A DNA stretch of 36,927 bases from JBAZYK01 sp964582265 (GCA_964582265.1 CAZOQT010000007.1:1-36927), one strand, 5' to 3'; positions 1 to 9,893 are shown, counted from the stretch's first letter. The notes: a model not told the origin generated them from the sequence alone. Made by a program: numbers and translations.

Positions 1-1000
<1,000 letters not shown>

Positions 1001-1205
1001 TTTATCTTTACGATTTTCGTAAAAAGTATACCGTGTCAGTACTTAGTTCGTTCTTGTGACTTGAAAAAGTTGCGAGGCGGATTGAGTACTGGCACACGTT
1101 AACTTCTTTTAACTAGCGTTGAGTGAAGACATGCTAGAAGAAGAAACAGATTTATTGTTTATTTGCCCGGTTAAGACAGTGTTGGTTCAAACGAATCATT
1201 AAAAG
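1001..1205 (+). other. 23S-5S internal transcribed spacer
   Basis: The spacer holds no tRNA. One hairpin can be read directly: GTGTCAGTACT near 1033-1043 can pair with AGTACTGGCAC near 1085-1095 through one G-U pair, which looks like a processing helix. Near the 5S end, AAGACAGTG at 1173-1181 is complementary to the 5' strand of the 5S terminal stem (1207-1215). Confidence 0.7.
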
Positions 1206-1208
1206 GCA

Positions 1209-1331
1209 CTGTCTTGGTAGCTCTAGAGAGTGGGGTACACCTGTTCCCATCCCGAACACAGAAGTTAAGCCACTCTTCGCCGATGATACTCATGTTATCA
1301 ACAAGGGGAAAGTAGGGCGCTGCCAAGACAG
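1209..1331 (+). rRNA. rrf: 5S ribosomal RNA
   Basis: The conserved core CCGAACACAGAAGTTAAGC (1252-1270) and the loop GGGGAAAGTAGGGCGC (1305-1320) identify 5S rRNA. The 5' and 3' ends pair in a stem of about 16 bp (1206-1221 with 1319-1334, one G-U), longer than the usual ten-pair helix I, so the mature ends must lie inside it; the boundaries are therefore approximate. The stem is followed directly by TTTTTA, which probably serves as the end of the rRNA operon. The next gene converges on it from the other strand 50 bases away. Confidence 0.93.
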
Positions 1332-1383
1332 TGCTTTTTATGTACTTAAAAAGTTTATAATTTGATTGTTTTGAGCTAGAGCT

Positions 1384-2181
1384 TTAGGTTTTTGGCTCTT
1401 CTATTTTGTTATCTGTTTTGTTGTTATTTTCTGTTTTTTCTTCCTTAGCATCCATAAATTCTGTCATTCTTTCTTCATCTGTTTTGATTGAGGTGTCGCT
1501 TGGATTTTTTACTTTTTCATAGCGTGCGACAGATGGATTGTAGATGTTGTAGAAAAGTTCGATAAGCTCTTTTGTGCTTAATTCCTCAGCTTTTAGTCCA
1601 CAATTTTCTAATCCTATTTTTACGCTACTTACTCTTTGCGTTAAATTTTTTCTTAATTGTTCAAATTCTTCATGTCGGCGTTTAACACTTTCATAGTTAT
1701 CTTTTGCATTTATATTTTGAAAGAATTTTTGAAACATATTTGGCTTCTGTGACCTGAATGGATCTACGGGAACTACAACTAAAAAGTCTTTTTCCATAAT
1801 ATCTGCATATTCCACAAGTTTTGCTATATATTCAATGTATTCGTAAGTTTGTGTTTGTAGCAGGGGGTTTGTTTGTTTCTCCCCAATTTTTTTAAGTTTA
1901 TCCAGGTATTCATCTATGTCTAACTTTTTAGAGCGAATTACTATTTGCAAAGGGAATTCGAGTGTGTTTAAAAATGCCTGATAGGAATAGATAATTGCAT
2001 TTTGCTCCTCTTCTGATTTAAGGTTGAAGTTTATGCTTGAAACACGCAAAACAGAGCGCAACCCTCCATTTTTTAACACTAAAGTATTGTCTCTAATTTC
2101 GGAAATTTTTAGATACATTTGAGTGCTGGAACTTGGATTCTTTTTAGCTTTGCTTTGTTTTACGCTTGGTTCTGTTTCCAT
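1384..2181 (-). CDS. TraC/VirB4 N-terminal-domain-like protein (type IV secretion-associated)
   Basis: The 265-residue product resembles the N-terminal domain of VirB4/TraC-family type IV secretion ATPases as a free-standing protein. The core, about residues 20-150, contains a beta-rich segment (YLKISEIRDNTLVLKNGGLR) and a section ending DFLVVVPVDPF; this is followed by a charged helical region (150-210). The last 40 residues are a low-complexity Glu/Lys/Asn tail. There is no Walker A motif, so it cannot be a complete ATPase. It follows prgI on the same strand after 39 bases, which supports the assignment, because PrgI and TraC-like proteins normally precede a VirB4 ATPase. No ATPase gene follows here: the gene converges directly on the rRNA operon. 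Family assignment rests on pattern and context; the exact role is unknown. Confidence 0.65.
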   Translation of the reverse strand: METEPSVKQSKAKKNPSSSTQMYLKISEIRDNTLVLKNGGLRSVLRVSSINFNLKSEEEQNAIIYSYQAFLNTLEFPLQIVIRSKKLDIDEYLDKLKKIGEKQTNPLLQTQTYEYIEYIAKLVEYADIMEKDFLVVVPVDPFRSQKPNMFQKFFQNINAKDNYESVKRRHEEFEQLRKNLTQRVSSVKIGLENCGLKAEELSTKELIELFYNIYNPSVARYEKVKNPSDTSIKTDEERMTEFMDAKEEKTENNNKTDNKIEEPKT

Positions 2182-2220
2182 TTCTATTTAATTAGTAATT
2201 AATGATTAGTGATTGTAATT
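2182..2220 (-). repeat. Heptad TAATTAC-type leader repeat upstream of the traC-like gene
   Basis: Read on the minus strand, the whole gap between prgI and the traC-like gene is filled by CTAATCATTAATTACTAATTA-like sequence, with the last unit ending about seven bases before the ATG. The orientation relative to the downstream gene is the same as at the other copies in this window. Confidence 0.6.
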
Positions 2221-2673
2221 TTAATCTCTTCCCATTTTTTCATTGCTTGTTTTTGTGTCCAGGATTTTACTTAGCTCCATGATTTTTTTTGCTTTGTCTT
2301 CAATTAATTGTGCCTTCTCTTCTGCTTTTTGTTCAGCTTTGGATTTTGATCTTGGATGGTATCCAAATGTAGAAATTTCTGCGCTGGCTTGAATCCAATG
2401 TCTTTTTTGTGGAAGAATCATATATTCGATCCAGGTAAGTATGAATCTGCCGAAGGTTAGGTCAAGTGGCTTTACAAATGCAAAAAGTGCGGTGATCGTT
2501 AAGATTATTGCGACTGGTGGAAACCAAGTTACCCAAATGTATGTGTTTGCTAAAGTTACATAGATTGCGTACGCTATTCCTCCACCAATACCACAAATTA
2601 TTAATTGACGTAGTGTGAGTGGGCCCACGATGCGATCTTCTCTTTGTACATTTTGTGGAACTTTGAATTGCAT
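2221..2673 (-). CDS. prgI: PrgI family protein
   Basis: This 150-residue protein matches the PrgI family, small membrane proteins of Gram-positive and CPR type IV secretion or conjugation loci. It opens with the typical MQFKVPQNVQREDRIVGPLT segment. Two hydrophobic stretches follow, about residues 22-45 and 48-68, then the conserved KPLDLTFGRFILTWIEYMILPQKRHW section. The C-terminal third is charged and probably cytoplasmic. The start is fixed by a strong promoter 23 bases upstream. It is first in a two-gene unit with the traC-like gene. The usual partner VirB4 ATPase is not in this window, so whether the pair feeds a working secretion or pilus machine cannot be decided here. Confidence 0.85.
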   Translation of the reverse strand: MQFKVPQNVQREDRIVGPLTLRQLIICGIGGGIAYAIYVTLANTYIWVTWFPPVAIILTITALFAFVKPLDLTFGRFILTWIEYMILPQKRHWIQASAEISTFGYHPRSKSKAEQKAEEKAQLIEDKAKKIMELSKILDTKTSNEKMGRD

Positions 2674-2695
2674 AAACTTTATAAAAATTCTTTAT

Positions 2696-2724
2696 ATTAT
2701 AGCAAAAATTGCTCATTTCTACAA
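2696..2724 (-). promoter_or_regulatory. Sigma70-type promoter of prgI
   Basis: On the minus strand, TTGTAG (2719-2724) and TATAAT (2696-2701) are separated by exactly 17 bases, with a TGC extension before the -10 box. Transcription would start near 2689, giving a leader of about 16 bases. Confidence 0.75.
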
Positions 2725-2787
2725 TCTTTGATAGTATCTTGGGCGATTTTGGACCAATTTAATTTAGGCCCCCAATATTTATAACTT

Positions 2788-4602
2788 ATGAGAGACAGCT
2801 CTAAAATCAGAAATTTCTGCATTATTGCGCATATTGATCACGGAAAATCGACTTTAGCTGATCGGTTTTTGGAAGTTACGCAAACTATTTCTAAGCGTGA
2901 TATGAAACATGCCCAAATGCTGGACACAATGGAATTGGAGCAGGAAAGAGGCATTACCATTAAGCTTCAGCCGGTTAGAATGGATTGGACTTATAATGGC
3001 GAAAAATATGTTTTAAATTTGATTGATACACCTGGGCATGTGGATTTTACCTATGAAGTTTCCCGCAGTTTAGCAGCTTGTGAAGGCGCGATTTTGGTAG
3101 TTGATGCAACCCAGGGAATTGAGGCTCAAACACTCGCAAATTGCTATATGGCGCTTGAACACAATTTGACTATTGTACCTGTGGTGAACAAGATTGATTT
3201 GCCTTCTGCCGATATAGAAAAGGTTTCACTTGAAATTGAAAATACTTTGGGGATCAAGCGTGAGGAAATAATCCCAATTTCAGCCAAAGATGGAACTAAT
3301 GTGGAAAAGGTTTTGGAACAAGTCATAAAGCGCGTTCCCGCGCCTAAACCAACAGATGAAGGTGATGAAACAAAAGCTCTTATTTTTGATTCAGTTTATG
3401 ATTCTTACCGTGGGGTTGTTGCTTATGTTCGCTTGATGTCTGGAGAATTGAAACGGGGAGACAAAATATTTATGTTGCATAATAAAAAAGAGCTGGAAGT
3501 GCTGGAGGTTGGCTATTTTAGGCCAAAGTATCAGGCTGCAGACATATTGGTTGCGGGAGAGGTAGGATACGTAGTTTCTGGGCTTAAAAACGTGGCTGAT
3601 GCGCGCGTGGGGGATACCATTTGGAAGCCTGGCACAAAAAGGTTAGAAAGTTATGATGCAGTGCCACTTTCTGGTTACAAAGTGGTTAAGCCTTACGTTT
3701 TTGCCAGTGTTTTTTGTGTGGATGGAGATGATTATCCACTACTTAGAGATGCTTTACAAAAGCTGCAATTAAGCGACAGCGCTTTAACTTTTGAGCCTGA
3801 ACAGTCTGGCGCGCTAGGTCATGGTTTTAGATGTGGATTTTTAGGTTTATTACATTTGGAAATCGTTCAAGAACGACTTGAGCGTGAATACAATTTAAAC
3901 CTGATTGTTACTGCGCCTTCTGTTTCTTACGTAATTGTTAATCAAAAAGGCGAAGAGGTATTTGTGGCCAATCCAAGCGATTATCCGGATCCAGCAACAA
4001 TCGTGGCGGTAAAAGAACCTTGGGTAAAAGTAGAAATAGTAACACCAAAGGATTATGTGGGCGCAATCATGCAGCTATCACAAGAAAAAAGAGGTTTGCA
4101 AAAAAGTTTACAGTATATTGATCCAACCCGCGTGATGATTGTTTTTGAGCTTCCACTCGCTTCAATTGTGATTGATTTTTATGACAGCTTAAAGAGTATT
4201 AGTTCTGGTTATGCTTCCATGAATTATGAATATTTGGAGTATAGAGAAGGAAATTTAGTGAAGTTGGATATTTTGGTGGCTGGTGAAAAGGTTGATGCAC
4301 TTTCCAATATTGTTCATCGAGATGATGCTTATCATATCGGTTTGGCTTTAACTAAGAAGTTAAAAGAGCTTATTCCAAAGGCACAATTTGAAATTGCAAT
4401 TCAGGCGGCAATTGGCATGAAAGTGATTGCCCGTGAGACAATTAGCGCTATGCGTAAAGACGTTACAGCTAAACTGTACGGTGGTGATAGAACACGCAAG
4501 GATAAGCTTTTAAAAAAGCAAAAAGAGGGTAAAAAGCGCATGAAAAAAGTTGGAAAGGTGGATTTGCCTCAGGAAGCTTTTTTGGCGATTTTGAAGAAGT
4601 AA
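2788..4602 (+). CDS. lepA: Elongation factor 4 (LepA), translational GTPase
   Basis: The 604-residue length is typical of LepA/EF4, a ribosome-binding GTPase. The G1 motif AHIDHGKST (residues 14-22) and G3 DTPGHVDF are followed by NKIDLP (G4). The C-terminal region has the LepA-specific end with a lysine-rich stretch (DRTRKDKLLKKQKEGKKRMK). The family is linked to ribosome assembly and translation quality under ionic stress. It is transcribed divergently from prgI across 114 bases. No Shine-Dalgarno sequence precedes the ATG. I see no anomaly in length or motifs. Confidence 0.97.
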   Translation: MRDSSKIRNFCIIAHIDHGKSTLADRFLEVTQTISKRDMKHAQMLDTMELEQERGITIKLQPVRMDWTYNGEKYVLNLIDTPGHVDFTYEVSRSLAACEGAILVVDATQGIEAQTLANCYMALEHNLTIVPVVNKIDLPSADIEKVSLEIENTLGIKREEIIPISAKDGTNVEKVLEQVIKRVPAPKPTDEGDETKALIFDSVYDSYRGVVAYVRLMSGELKRGDKIFMLHNKKELEVLEVGYFRPKYQAADILVAGEVGYVVSGLKNVADARVGDTIWKPGTKRLESYDAVPLSGYKVVKPYVFASVFCVDGDDYPLLRDALQKLQLSDSALTFEPEQSGALGHGFRCGFLGLLHLEIVQERLEREYNLNLIVTAPSVSYVIVNQKGEEVFVANPSDYPDPATIVAVKEPWVKVEIVTPKDYVGAIMQLSQEKRGLQKSLQYIDPTRVMIVFELPLASIVIDFYDSLKSISSGYASMNYEYLEYREGNLVKLDILVAGEKVDALSNIVHRDDAYHIGLALTKKLKELIPKAQFEIAIQAAIGMKVIARETISAMRKDVTAKLYGGDRTRKDKLLKKQKEGKKRMKKVGKVDLPQEAFLAILKK

Positions 4603-4629
4603 AACAATTGGTTCTTTATTAACCCTTGC

Positions 4630-4657
4630 TTGCTTCCCTTTTTTGTTGTGTTATAAT
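4630..4657 (+). promoter_or_regulatory. Promoter of the methyltransferase gene
   Basis: TTGCTT (4630-4635), a 16-base spacer and a perfect TATAAT (4652-4657) lie upstream of the ATG at 4681. The predicted leader is about 17 bases, without a Shine-Dalgarno sequence. Confidence 0.7.
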
Positions 4658-4680
4658 ATAGTAAATTAATTTTTATTGAG

Positions 4681-5331
4681 ATGGTAAATTCTGAAAAAAA
4701 AGAAATTTGGGAATTGACATGGGGTAGGGAATATTCCCCTGTAATAAAAAATAAAGTGATATACTCTGCTTTAGAGGCCCTTGATGATGCTGATAAAATA
4801 GGAGATGTGGTGGTAGATGTTGGGTCTGGGGCTGATCCTATGTCTGGTCACCTGTTAAATAGACCAAGAAAGATTATTGAATTGGATTTAGTTGGTGGTG
4901 AGAATGTATTTCAGAATACCCTAAAATTGGAATTAGATATCAATAAAATTTCTGAAAATTGTGCAGAAACTAGAAGAGCATTGAGTATGGCTGGTCAATT
5001 TTTGGGAGTGGAGTCTGTACAGGGTGTGCATCCCAAATTAGTTGATACGATGATTTTTTCCCAAATCCTGAATTATGTTGATTTTAAGTCCGTTTTAGCA
5101 GAACTTTTTAAATACCTTAAAAGCAAGGGGCGCGTCATTGTTTTTAATGCGCCATTGACTGGCTTTAGCAGCCAATTTTCACAACAGGGATTAGTAAATA
5201 ATTCTGAATTATATAAATTTTTAAATGAACAGGGGTTTGTAATTGAAACACTAATTTTTCCAGATACGGCGATACCTTGCGAAAAGGGCGAAGAAATGAT
5301 TTTTTTAGTAGCGCAAAAGGCAGGCAAATGA
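4681..5331 (+). CDS. SAM-dependent methyltransferase-like protein
   Basis: The 216-residue product looks like a class I (Rossmann-fold) methyltransferase. Motif I is VVDVGSGADPMSG (about residues 44-56), followed by an acidic strand end IIELDL (65-70) that would bind the SAM ribose. A strand and helix around DTMIFSQILNYVDF and LFKYLKSKGRVIVFNAPL match motifs IV to VI of the fold. The substrate cannot be told from sequence. It is monocistronic by context: its own promoter lies upstream and another promoter follows it. The stop codon is TGA, which is evidence that UGA is a stop in this genome. Confidence is high in the fold and low in any specific function. Confidence 0.75.
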   Translation: MVNSEKKEIWELTWGREYSPVIKNKVIYSALEALDDADKIGDVVVDVGSGADPMSGHLLNRPRKIIELDLVGGENVFQNTLKLELDINKISENCAETRRALSMAGQFLGVESVQGVHPKLVDTMIFSQILNYVDFKSVLAELFKYLKSKGRVIVFNAPLTGFSSQFSQQGLVNNSELYKFLNEQGFVIETLIFPDTAIPCEKGEEMIFLVAQKAGK

Positions 5332-5366
5332 TTTTACTGCTTATTCTTTCTTTATTGGCTTTTTTA

Positions 5367-5375
5367 TGCTAAAAT
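5367..5375 (+). promoter_or_regulatory. Extended -10 promoter of the solute-binding protein gene
   Basis: TG at 5367-5368, one base, then TAAAAT (5370-5375) form an extended -10 element with no clear -35 box. Transcription would begin near 5382, only about seven bases before the TTG start codon, implying a nearly leaderless mRNA. Confidence 0.45.
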
Positions 5376-5388
5376 ATAAAGATAAAGT

Positions 5389-7038
5389 TTGAGCTTTATC
5401 GAGCTTAAAAGTAAAAAGAAAAAAGTGGATCAAGAAAATGCAAAAATCGGCAAAAATGGGGATAGAGCATTATCAAACCAATTTTGGAACAGATTTGGTA
5501 AAAAAATTGTTTCTAAATCTTTGTTTGCGGTCTATTTGTTGGTGCTTGGTTTGATTGGAGGAAAGTTGTTTTTGGGCGATGTGATAGCTGATCGCTTGTA
5601 TTTATTTAATAACTTTTTTGCAAAGCCCAATGATGTAATTTCAAGCCAAAACCTTACAATAGCTTATGCATTACCTGTTTCCAGTCTTGATCCGGTCAAC
5701 TTTGATCCGGTTACAAGGAGTCGTTTATTGGATGTTTATGAAGGCTTGGTCAAAACTAATCGCAATTTAAAAATTCAGTCTTCTTTGGCTGTAAGTTGGG
5801 GCATGCTTAATCAAAACACCTGGGAATTTCGCATTAGGCCAGGTGTAAGATTTCACAATGGCAAGCTGTTAACCGCAGACGATGTTGTGGCAAGTTTAAT
5901 GAGAGCAAAGGACTTTCCACAGTCACAATTGAAAAACTTTTATGGAAATGTGGTCGATATTAAGGCCCTAGATAAGGAAAAAATCGAAATTGTTACCAGT
6001 AAGCCAGATCCACTTTTGTTAAATAAATTGGCTGTCACTTTTATTTATCCGAGTGGTTTTGCAGATTTTGATCATCCAATTGGAACGGGGCCGTATGTGT
6101 TCAAAAACCAGGTTGATGGAAATATCAAACTCGAGAGATTTGTTGATTATTGGGGGGAAAAGCCTTTTTACGCTAATGTAGAATTAAGAACAATTTTAGA
6201 TAAATATGAACGACAGTCAGCTTTGGAAAATAAACAGGTTCAATTTTTGGCAGATGTTCCACCGGCGATTGTAAGTGATTTGCGAAACAAGGATTTTATA
6301 ATTCATTCAATTCCAAGCCTTGAAGTTAATTTTATAATATTTAATTTGAGCGATCCTGTTTTGCGCAATTTGGATATGCGTAAGTCCTTAACTAAGGCTT
6401 TTGACCGTACTGTATTGACCAACATGGCAAATGGATTTGCTCGTCCAGTTGGCCAATTTGTTAGTAGTGGTATTTTTGGGTTTAATCCAGATATCAAAGT
6501 GCCAGAATATAATTTAGATAAGGTTGAGGAGGAATTAAGAGCTGCAAATATACAAACAAATACTAATTTGACGTTCGATTATCCGTCTGCATTAACAACA
6601 TTTGGAGAATATTTACAAAGCCAATTTACTGATCTTGGTCTTGAAATAAAGTTAAACCCAATTTCTGATTTGGAATTGCAGAAGAAAATTTTATCTAAAA
6701 ATTCGCAAATGTATTTTTTAGGGTGGAGGTCGGAACTGGGTGACAGTGATGATTTCTTTTCTAGTATTGTTCATAGTCCGGATGAAGCAGGATTTTATGG
6801 GCAGTTTAATGGTTCTGGCTATAAGAGTGCAGAAACTGATGCCTTAATTGAGCAAAGCCGCGAGGAGTTGAATGACAAAAAACGTTTAATGATCTTGCAG
6901 CAAATCATGAAAAAAATTGTAGAAGAGGATGTAATTGGAATCCCGCTTTTTGAAAGCGAGAAGATTTTTGCTTATTCACAAAATATTCATTTTGAGCCGC
7001 GTGTGGATGGTTATATCTCTGCGGCTGATATTCGTTAG
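5389..7038 (+). CDS. Membrane-anchored family 5 (Dpp/Opp-type) solute-binding protein, TTG start
   Basis: The 549-residue product belongs to SBP_bac_5, the peptide/nickel-binding proteins of ABC importers. A basic cytoplasmic head of about 43 residues is followed by one hydrophobic helix (about 44-62). The binding domain then begins with the familiar LDPVNFDPVTRSRLLDVYEG section and has WEFRIRPGVRFHNGKLLTADDVV. There is no lipobox cysteine, so the helix is probably an uncleaved anchor. I chose the TTG start because it lies just after the extended -10 element; a GTG at codon 13 is an alternative. No permease or ATPase gene is adjacent. Nine bases downstream lies a HAMP/phosphatase gene, so the protein may serve sensing rather than import; that part is inference. 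Confidence 0.85.
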   Translation: MSFIELKSKKKKVDQENAKIGKNGDRALSNQFWNRFGKKIVSKSLFAVYLLVLGLIGGKLFLGDVIADRLYLFNNFFAKPNDVISSQNLTIAYALPVSSLDPVNFDPVTRSRLLDVYEGLVKTNRNLKIQSSLAVSWGMLNQNTWEFRIRPGVRFHNGKLLTADDVVASLMRAKDFPQSQLKNFYGNVVDIKALDKEKIEIVTSKPDPLLLNKLAVTFIYPSGFADFDHPIGTGPYVFKNQVDGNIKLERFVDYWGEKPFYANVELRTILDKYERQSALENKQVQFLADVPPAIVSDLRNKDFIIHSIPSLEVNFIIFNLSDPVLRNLDMRKSLTKAFDRTVLTNMANGFARPVGQFVSSGIFGFNPDIKVPEYNLDKVEEELRAANIQTNTNLTFDYPSALTTFGEYLQSQFTDLGLEIKLNPISDLELQKKILSKNSQMYFLGWRSELGDSDDFFSSIVHSPDEAGFYGQFNGSGYKSAETDALIEQSREELNDKKRLMILQQIMKKIVEEDVIGIPLFESEKIFAYSQNIHFEPRVDGYISAADIR

Positions 7039-7047
7039 TTAAAAATT

Positions 7048-8622
7048 ATGCGCTCAATTAAAACAAAACTCACAATTACCATTAGTATTTTAATTCTAGT
7101 ACTGCTAACTGCAGCTGCATTTGTGCTGCTTAATGAAAAGCGTCAAGAATTAACCAGTGATATTTATAAAAATGCCAGATCTTTTGCGGAGTTAACTGCT
7201 CCAGATATAGTGAATGACTATAATCTTTATCTTTCACAAAAAAGTTTTGTGTATTTTAATCGAAATATAAAAGAAGTTTTTCAGAAAAATATAGATGTTG
7301 AATGGATAAAGATTTATAAATACAATGGCGAGCTTGTTTATGATTCAATTACAGAAGCGGTAAAACAATATGAAGGCGATCAAAGAAGGGCTGATGATGG
7401 TCAAATGTTTGAGTCAATCCAGTCAAGGAATCCTTCGGTTTTGACAGCCGATAAAAAGACTCTGATTTACTTTAAAAAAGATGAAAATGGGAATTTTTTG
7501 TCAGTGGATAAAAATGAAATGGCAGTTAAGGATCTTTCTAAAAAAGAAAGAATTACATATTTTGTTCAACCTGTGGGAAGTGAATTTGCTGTGGTTTATG
7601 GCATTACTTATGATGCCCTTGATGCACGTGTAAATCAAACAGCTTGGAGAATTATATTATTGGCACTATTTGGAATTGGAATTGGTATTTTGATGGCTAT
7701 TTTATATGCTAAAACCATTACCAAACCAATCAATGAATTGACTATGGGGGCTGGTGTATTGGCTACCGGTGATTTTGCGCATCGAGTTGTGGTTAATACT
7801 CATGATGAACTTTCTACCTTGGCTTCTGCGTTTAATAAAATGGCTGCTGACCTGGAAGTGAGTACCAAAGCTATGGTTTATAAGGAGAGAGTAACTAAGG
7901 AGCTTGAACTTGCTGCAAAAATTCAAACTCAACTTTTGCCAAAGGAAATGCCAAAGGTTAATGGCTTGGATATTGCGGCTGGTTTGATTCCGGCAGAAGA
8001 AATTGGAGGCGACTGCTATGACTTTTTAAAATTAAGTGATGATCAGTTGATTTTCTATATTGGAGATGTGACTGGTCATGGAGTACCTTCCGGGATTGTA
8101 GTTTCTATAGCAAATGCTTTGATTTATACCATGGCTGGGCAAAAGGAACTTAAGTCTATTGTTCAGGATGCAAATCGAGTTATTAAGGCTAAAACCACAT
8201 CAAATATGTTCTTAACTATGGTGATGTTGGAATGGGATGCTGCTTCGCAAAAGTTGAGATTTGTTAATGCGGGGCATGAACAGATGATTCATTATCATGC
8301 GGCTACCCAAAAAATTACTCTTACACCTGCTGGTGGTTTGGCACTTGGGATGATTCCGGATTTACGTAATGTAATTAAGGAGGAGGAGCTTACAATGGAA
8401 AAAGACGATGTCCTTGTACTTTATTCTGATGGTATTCCGGAATGTTGGAAGAATGAAAAAGAGATGTACGGCATGGTCAATTTCAAACGTGCAGTAAGTG
8501 AATATTCAACTTTGCCTACTGCAGCTGCCATTAGAAATGCTTTGCTGGCTGATGTAAAGCAGTTCAGCGGCAATTACAAACAAATGGATGATATTACGTT
8601 AATTGTGGTAAAACGAACCTAA
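7048..8622 (+). CDS. HAMP domain and SpoIIE/RsbU-type PP2C serine phosphatase
   Basis: The 524-residue membrane protein has a transmembrane helix at about 8-28, an extracytoplasmic sensor region of about 170 residues and a second helix at 201-221. A HAMP linker (222-272) and a PP2C-like SpoIIE domain (about 305-523) follow. Metal-binding motifs of the phosphatase are visible: GGDCYDF (320-326), GDVTGHG (339-345) and SDGIPE (460-465). Such enzymes dephosphorylate anti-sigma-factor antagonists in partner-switching pathways. No antagonist (STAS) or anti-sigma kinase gene is in the window, so the target is unknown. The gene starts nine bases after the solute-binding protein, suggesting joint transcription and possibly signal input from it. 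It converges on glyA with a 14-base gap. Confidence 0.88.
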   Translation: MRSIKTKLTITISILILVLLTAAAFVLLNEKRQELTSDIYKNARSFAELTAPDIVNDYNLYLSQKSFVYFNRNIKEVFQKNIDVEWIKIYKYNGELVYDSITEAVKQYEGDQRRADDGQMFESIQSRNPSVLTADKKTLIYFKKDENGNFLSVDKNEMAVKDLSKKERITYFVQPVGSEFAVVYGITYDALDARVNQTAWRIILLALFGIGIGILMAILYAKTITKPINELTMGAGVLATGDFAHRVVVNTHDELSTLASAFNKMAADLEVSTKAMVYKERVTKELELAAKIQTQLLPKEMPKVNGLDIAAGLIPAEEIGGDCYDFLKLSDDQLIFYIGDVTGHGVPSGIVVSIANALIYTMAGQKELKSIVQDANRVIKAKTTSNMFLTMVMLEWDAASQKLRFVNAGHEQMIHYHAATQKITLTPAGGLALGMIPDLRNVIKEEELTMEKDDVLVLYSDGIPECWKNEKEMYGMVNFKRAVSEYSTLPTAAAIRNALLADVKQFSGNYKQMDDITLIVVKRT

Positions 8623-8636
8623 TTTATTCGTTCAAT

Positions 8637-9881
8637 TTACACGCCTGGTACTGGAAACTTAACACAAAGGTTTTTAACTGATTCCTTGATCTCCGCTAGC
8701 TTTGCGTCGTTGTTCCAATTTGTAATAACATCATTAATCCATCCAGCGATTTGCTCCATTTCTGCTTCTTTCATGCCACGTGTAGTAATTGCGGGAGTGC
8801 CAAGGCGGATTCCGCTTGGGTCCATCGGGCTGCGAGGCTCAAAAGGTACTGTGTTTTTATTACAGGTTATCCCGGCTTTATCCAATGCTTCCTGCGCTTG
8901 TTTGCCTGTTACTCCCTTGTTGGTAAGGTCAATAAGCATGAGGTGGTTATCTGTGCCACCGGAAATAATTTCAAATCCATGAGTAATAAGGTTTTCTGCC
9001 AAAACTTTAGCATTTTTGATGATCTGTTTTGCATATTCTTTAAAAGCAGGCTCCAGCGCTTCTTTGAAAGCAATGGCTTTTGCCGCAATTGCATTGTCAT
9101 GAGGACCACCTTGAAGTCCTGGGAATACTGCCCTATCAATATCTTTGGCAAATTTTTCTTTACACATAATCATTGCGCCGCGTGGTCCGCGTAAGGTTTT
9201 GTGGGTAGTCGTAGTAACAACATCAAAGTAGGGGACTGGTGAATCAATTTCTCCAGCAGCAATTAGGCCGGCAATATGTGCAATGTCAGCCATGGTTATT
9301 GCGCCTACTTCATCTGCGATTTCTTTAAATTTCTTCCAGTCTAGATTTCTGGAATAAGCAGAAAAGCCAGCTACAATCATTTTGGGTTTGTGTTCAAGCG
9401 CTAATTTGCGCACTTCATCCATGTTCACGCGGCCGGTTTCTTTATCGACTCCATAACTGATAAATTTGTATGATTTGCCAGAAAAGCTTATTGGCAAGCC
9501 GTGTGTTATGTGACCACCGTGATCAAGTTTCATTCCGAGTACAGTATCGCCATAATTAAGTAGTGCAAAATATACTGCTGTATTGGCTGGGCTGCCGGAG
9601 TATGGTTGAACGTTTATGTGTTCGGCTCCAAAAAGCTGTTTAGCTCTTTCTATTGCTAATGCTTCTATAATATCAACATTTTCCTGACCGCCATAATAAC
9701 GCTTGCCTACATATCCTTCTGAATATTTATTGGTCATAAGAGACCCATTTGCCTCCAAAACAGCCTGAGAAACATAATTCTCTGAAGGTATTAACTCCAT
9801 ACCTTCACTTTGCCTTTGTTCTTCACGTTTAATGGCGTCGTATACTTTTGAATCATACGACTTGATAGCGTTCATCTGCAT
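8637..9881 (-). CDS. glyA: Serine hydroxymethyltransferase
   Basis: The 414-residue product is a standard PLP-dependent SHMT, which converts serine and tetrahydrofolate to glycine and 5,10-methylene-THF. The PLP lysine lies in VVTTTTHKTLRGPRG (K228), and the substrate and cofactor segments SENYVS (33-38), KYSEGYVGKRYYGG and ADIAHIAGL are intact. Two start codons are possible (MQM); the second lies six bases later. It is preceded on the same strand, after 12 bases, by 5-formyl-THF cyclo-ligase, which recycles 5-formyl-THF formed by an SHMT side reaction, so the two form a one-carbon unit. Confidence 0.97.
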   Translation of the reverse strand: MQMNAIKSYDSKVYDAIKREEQRQSEGMELIPSENYVSQAVLEANGSLMTNKYSEGYVGKRYYGGQENVDIIEALAIERAKQLFGAEHINVQPYSGSPANTAVYFALLNYGDTVLGMKLDHGGHITHGLPISFSGKSYKFISYGVDKETGRVNMDEVRKLALEHKPKMIVAGFSAYSRNLDWKKFKEIADEVGAITMADIAHIAGLIAAGEIDSPVPYFDVVTTTTHKTLRGPRGAMIMCKEKFAKDIDRAVFPGLQGGPHDNAIAAKAIAFKEALEPAFKEYAKQIIKNAKVLAENLITHGFEIISGGTDNHLMLIDLTNKGVTGKQAQEALDKAGITCNKNTVPFEPRSPMDPSGIRLGTPAITTRGMKEAEMEQIAGWINDVITNWNNDAKLAEIKESVKNLCVKFPVPGV

Positions 9882-9893
9882 GGAGTGGAGGGG

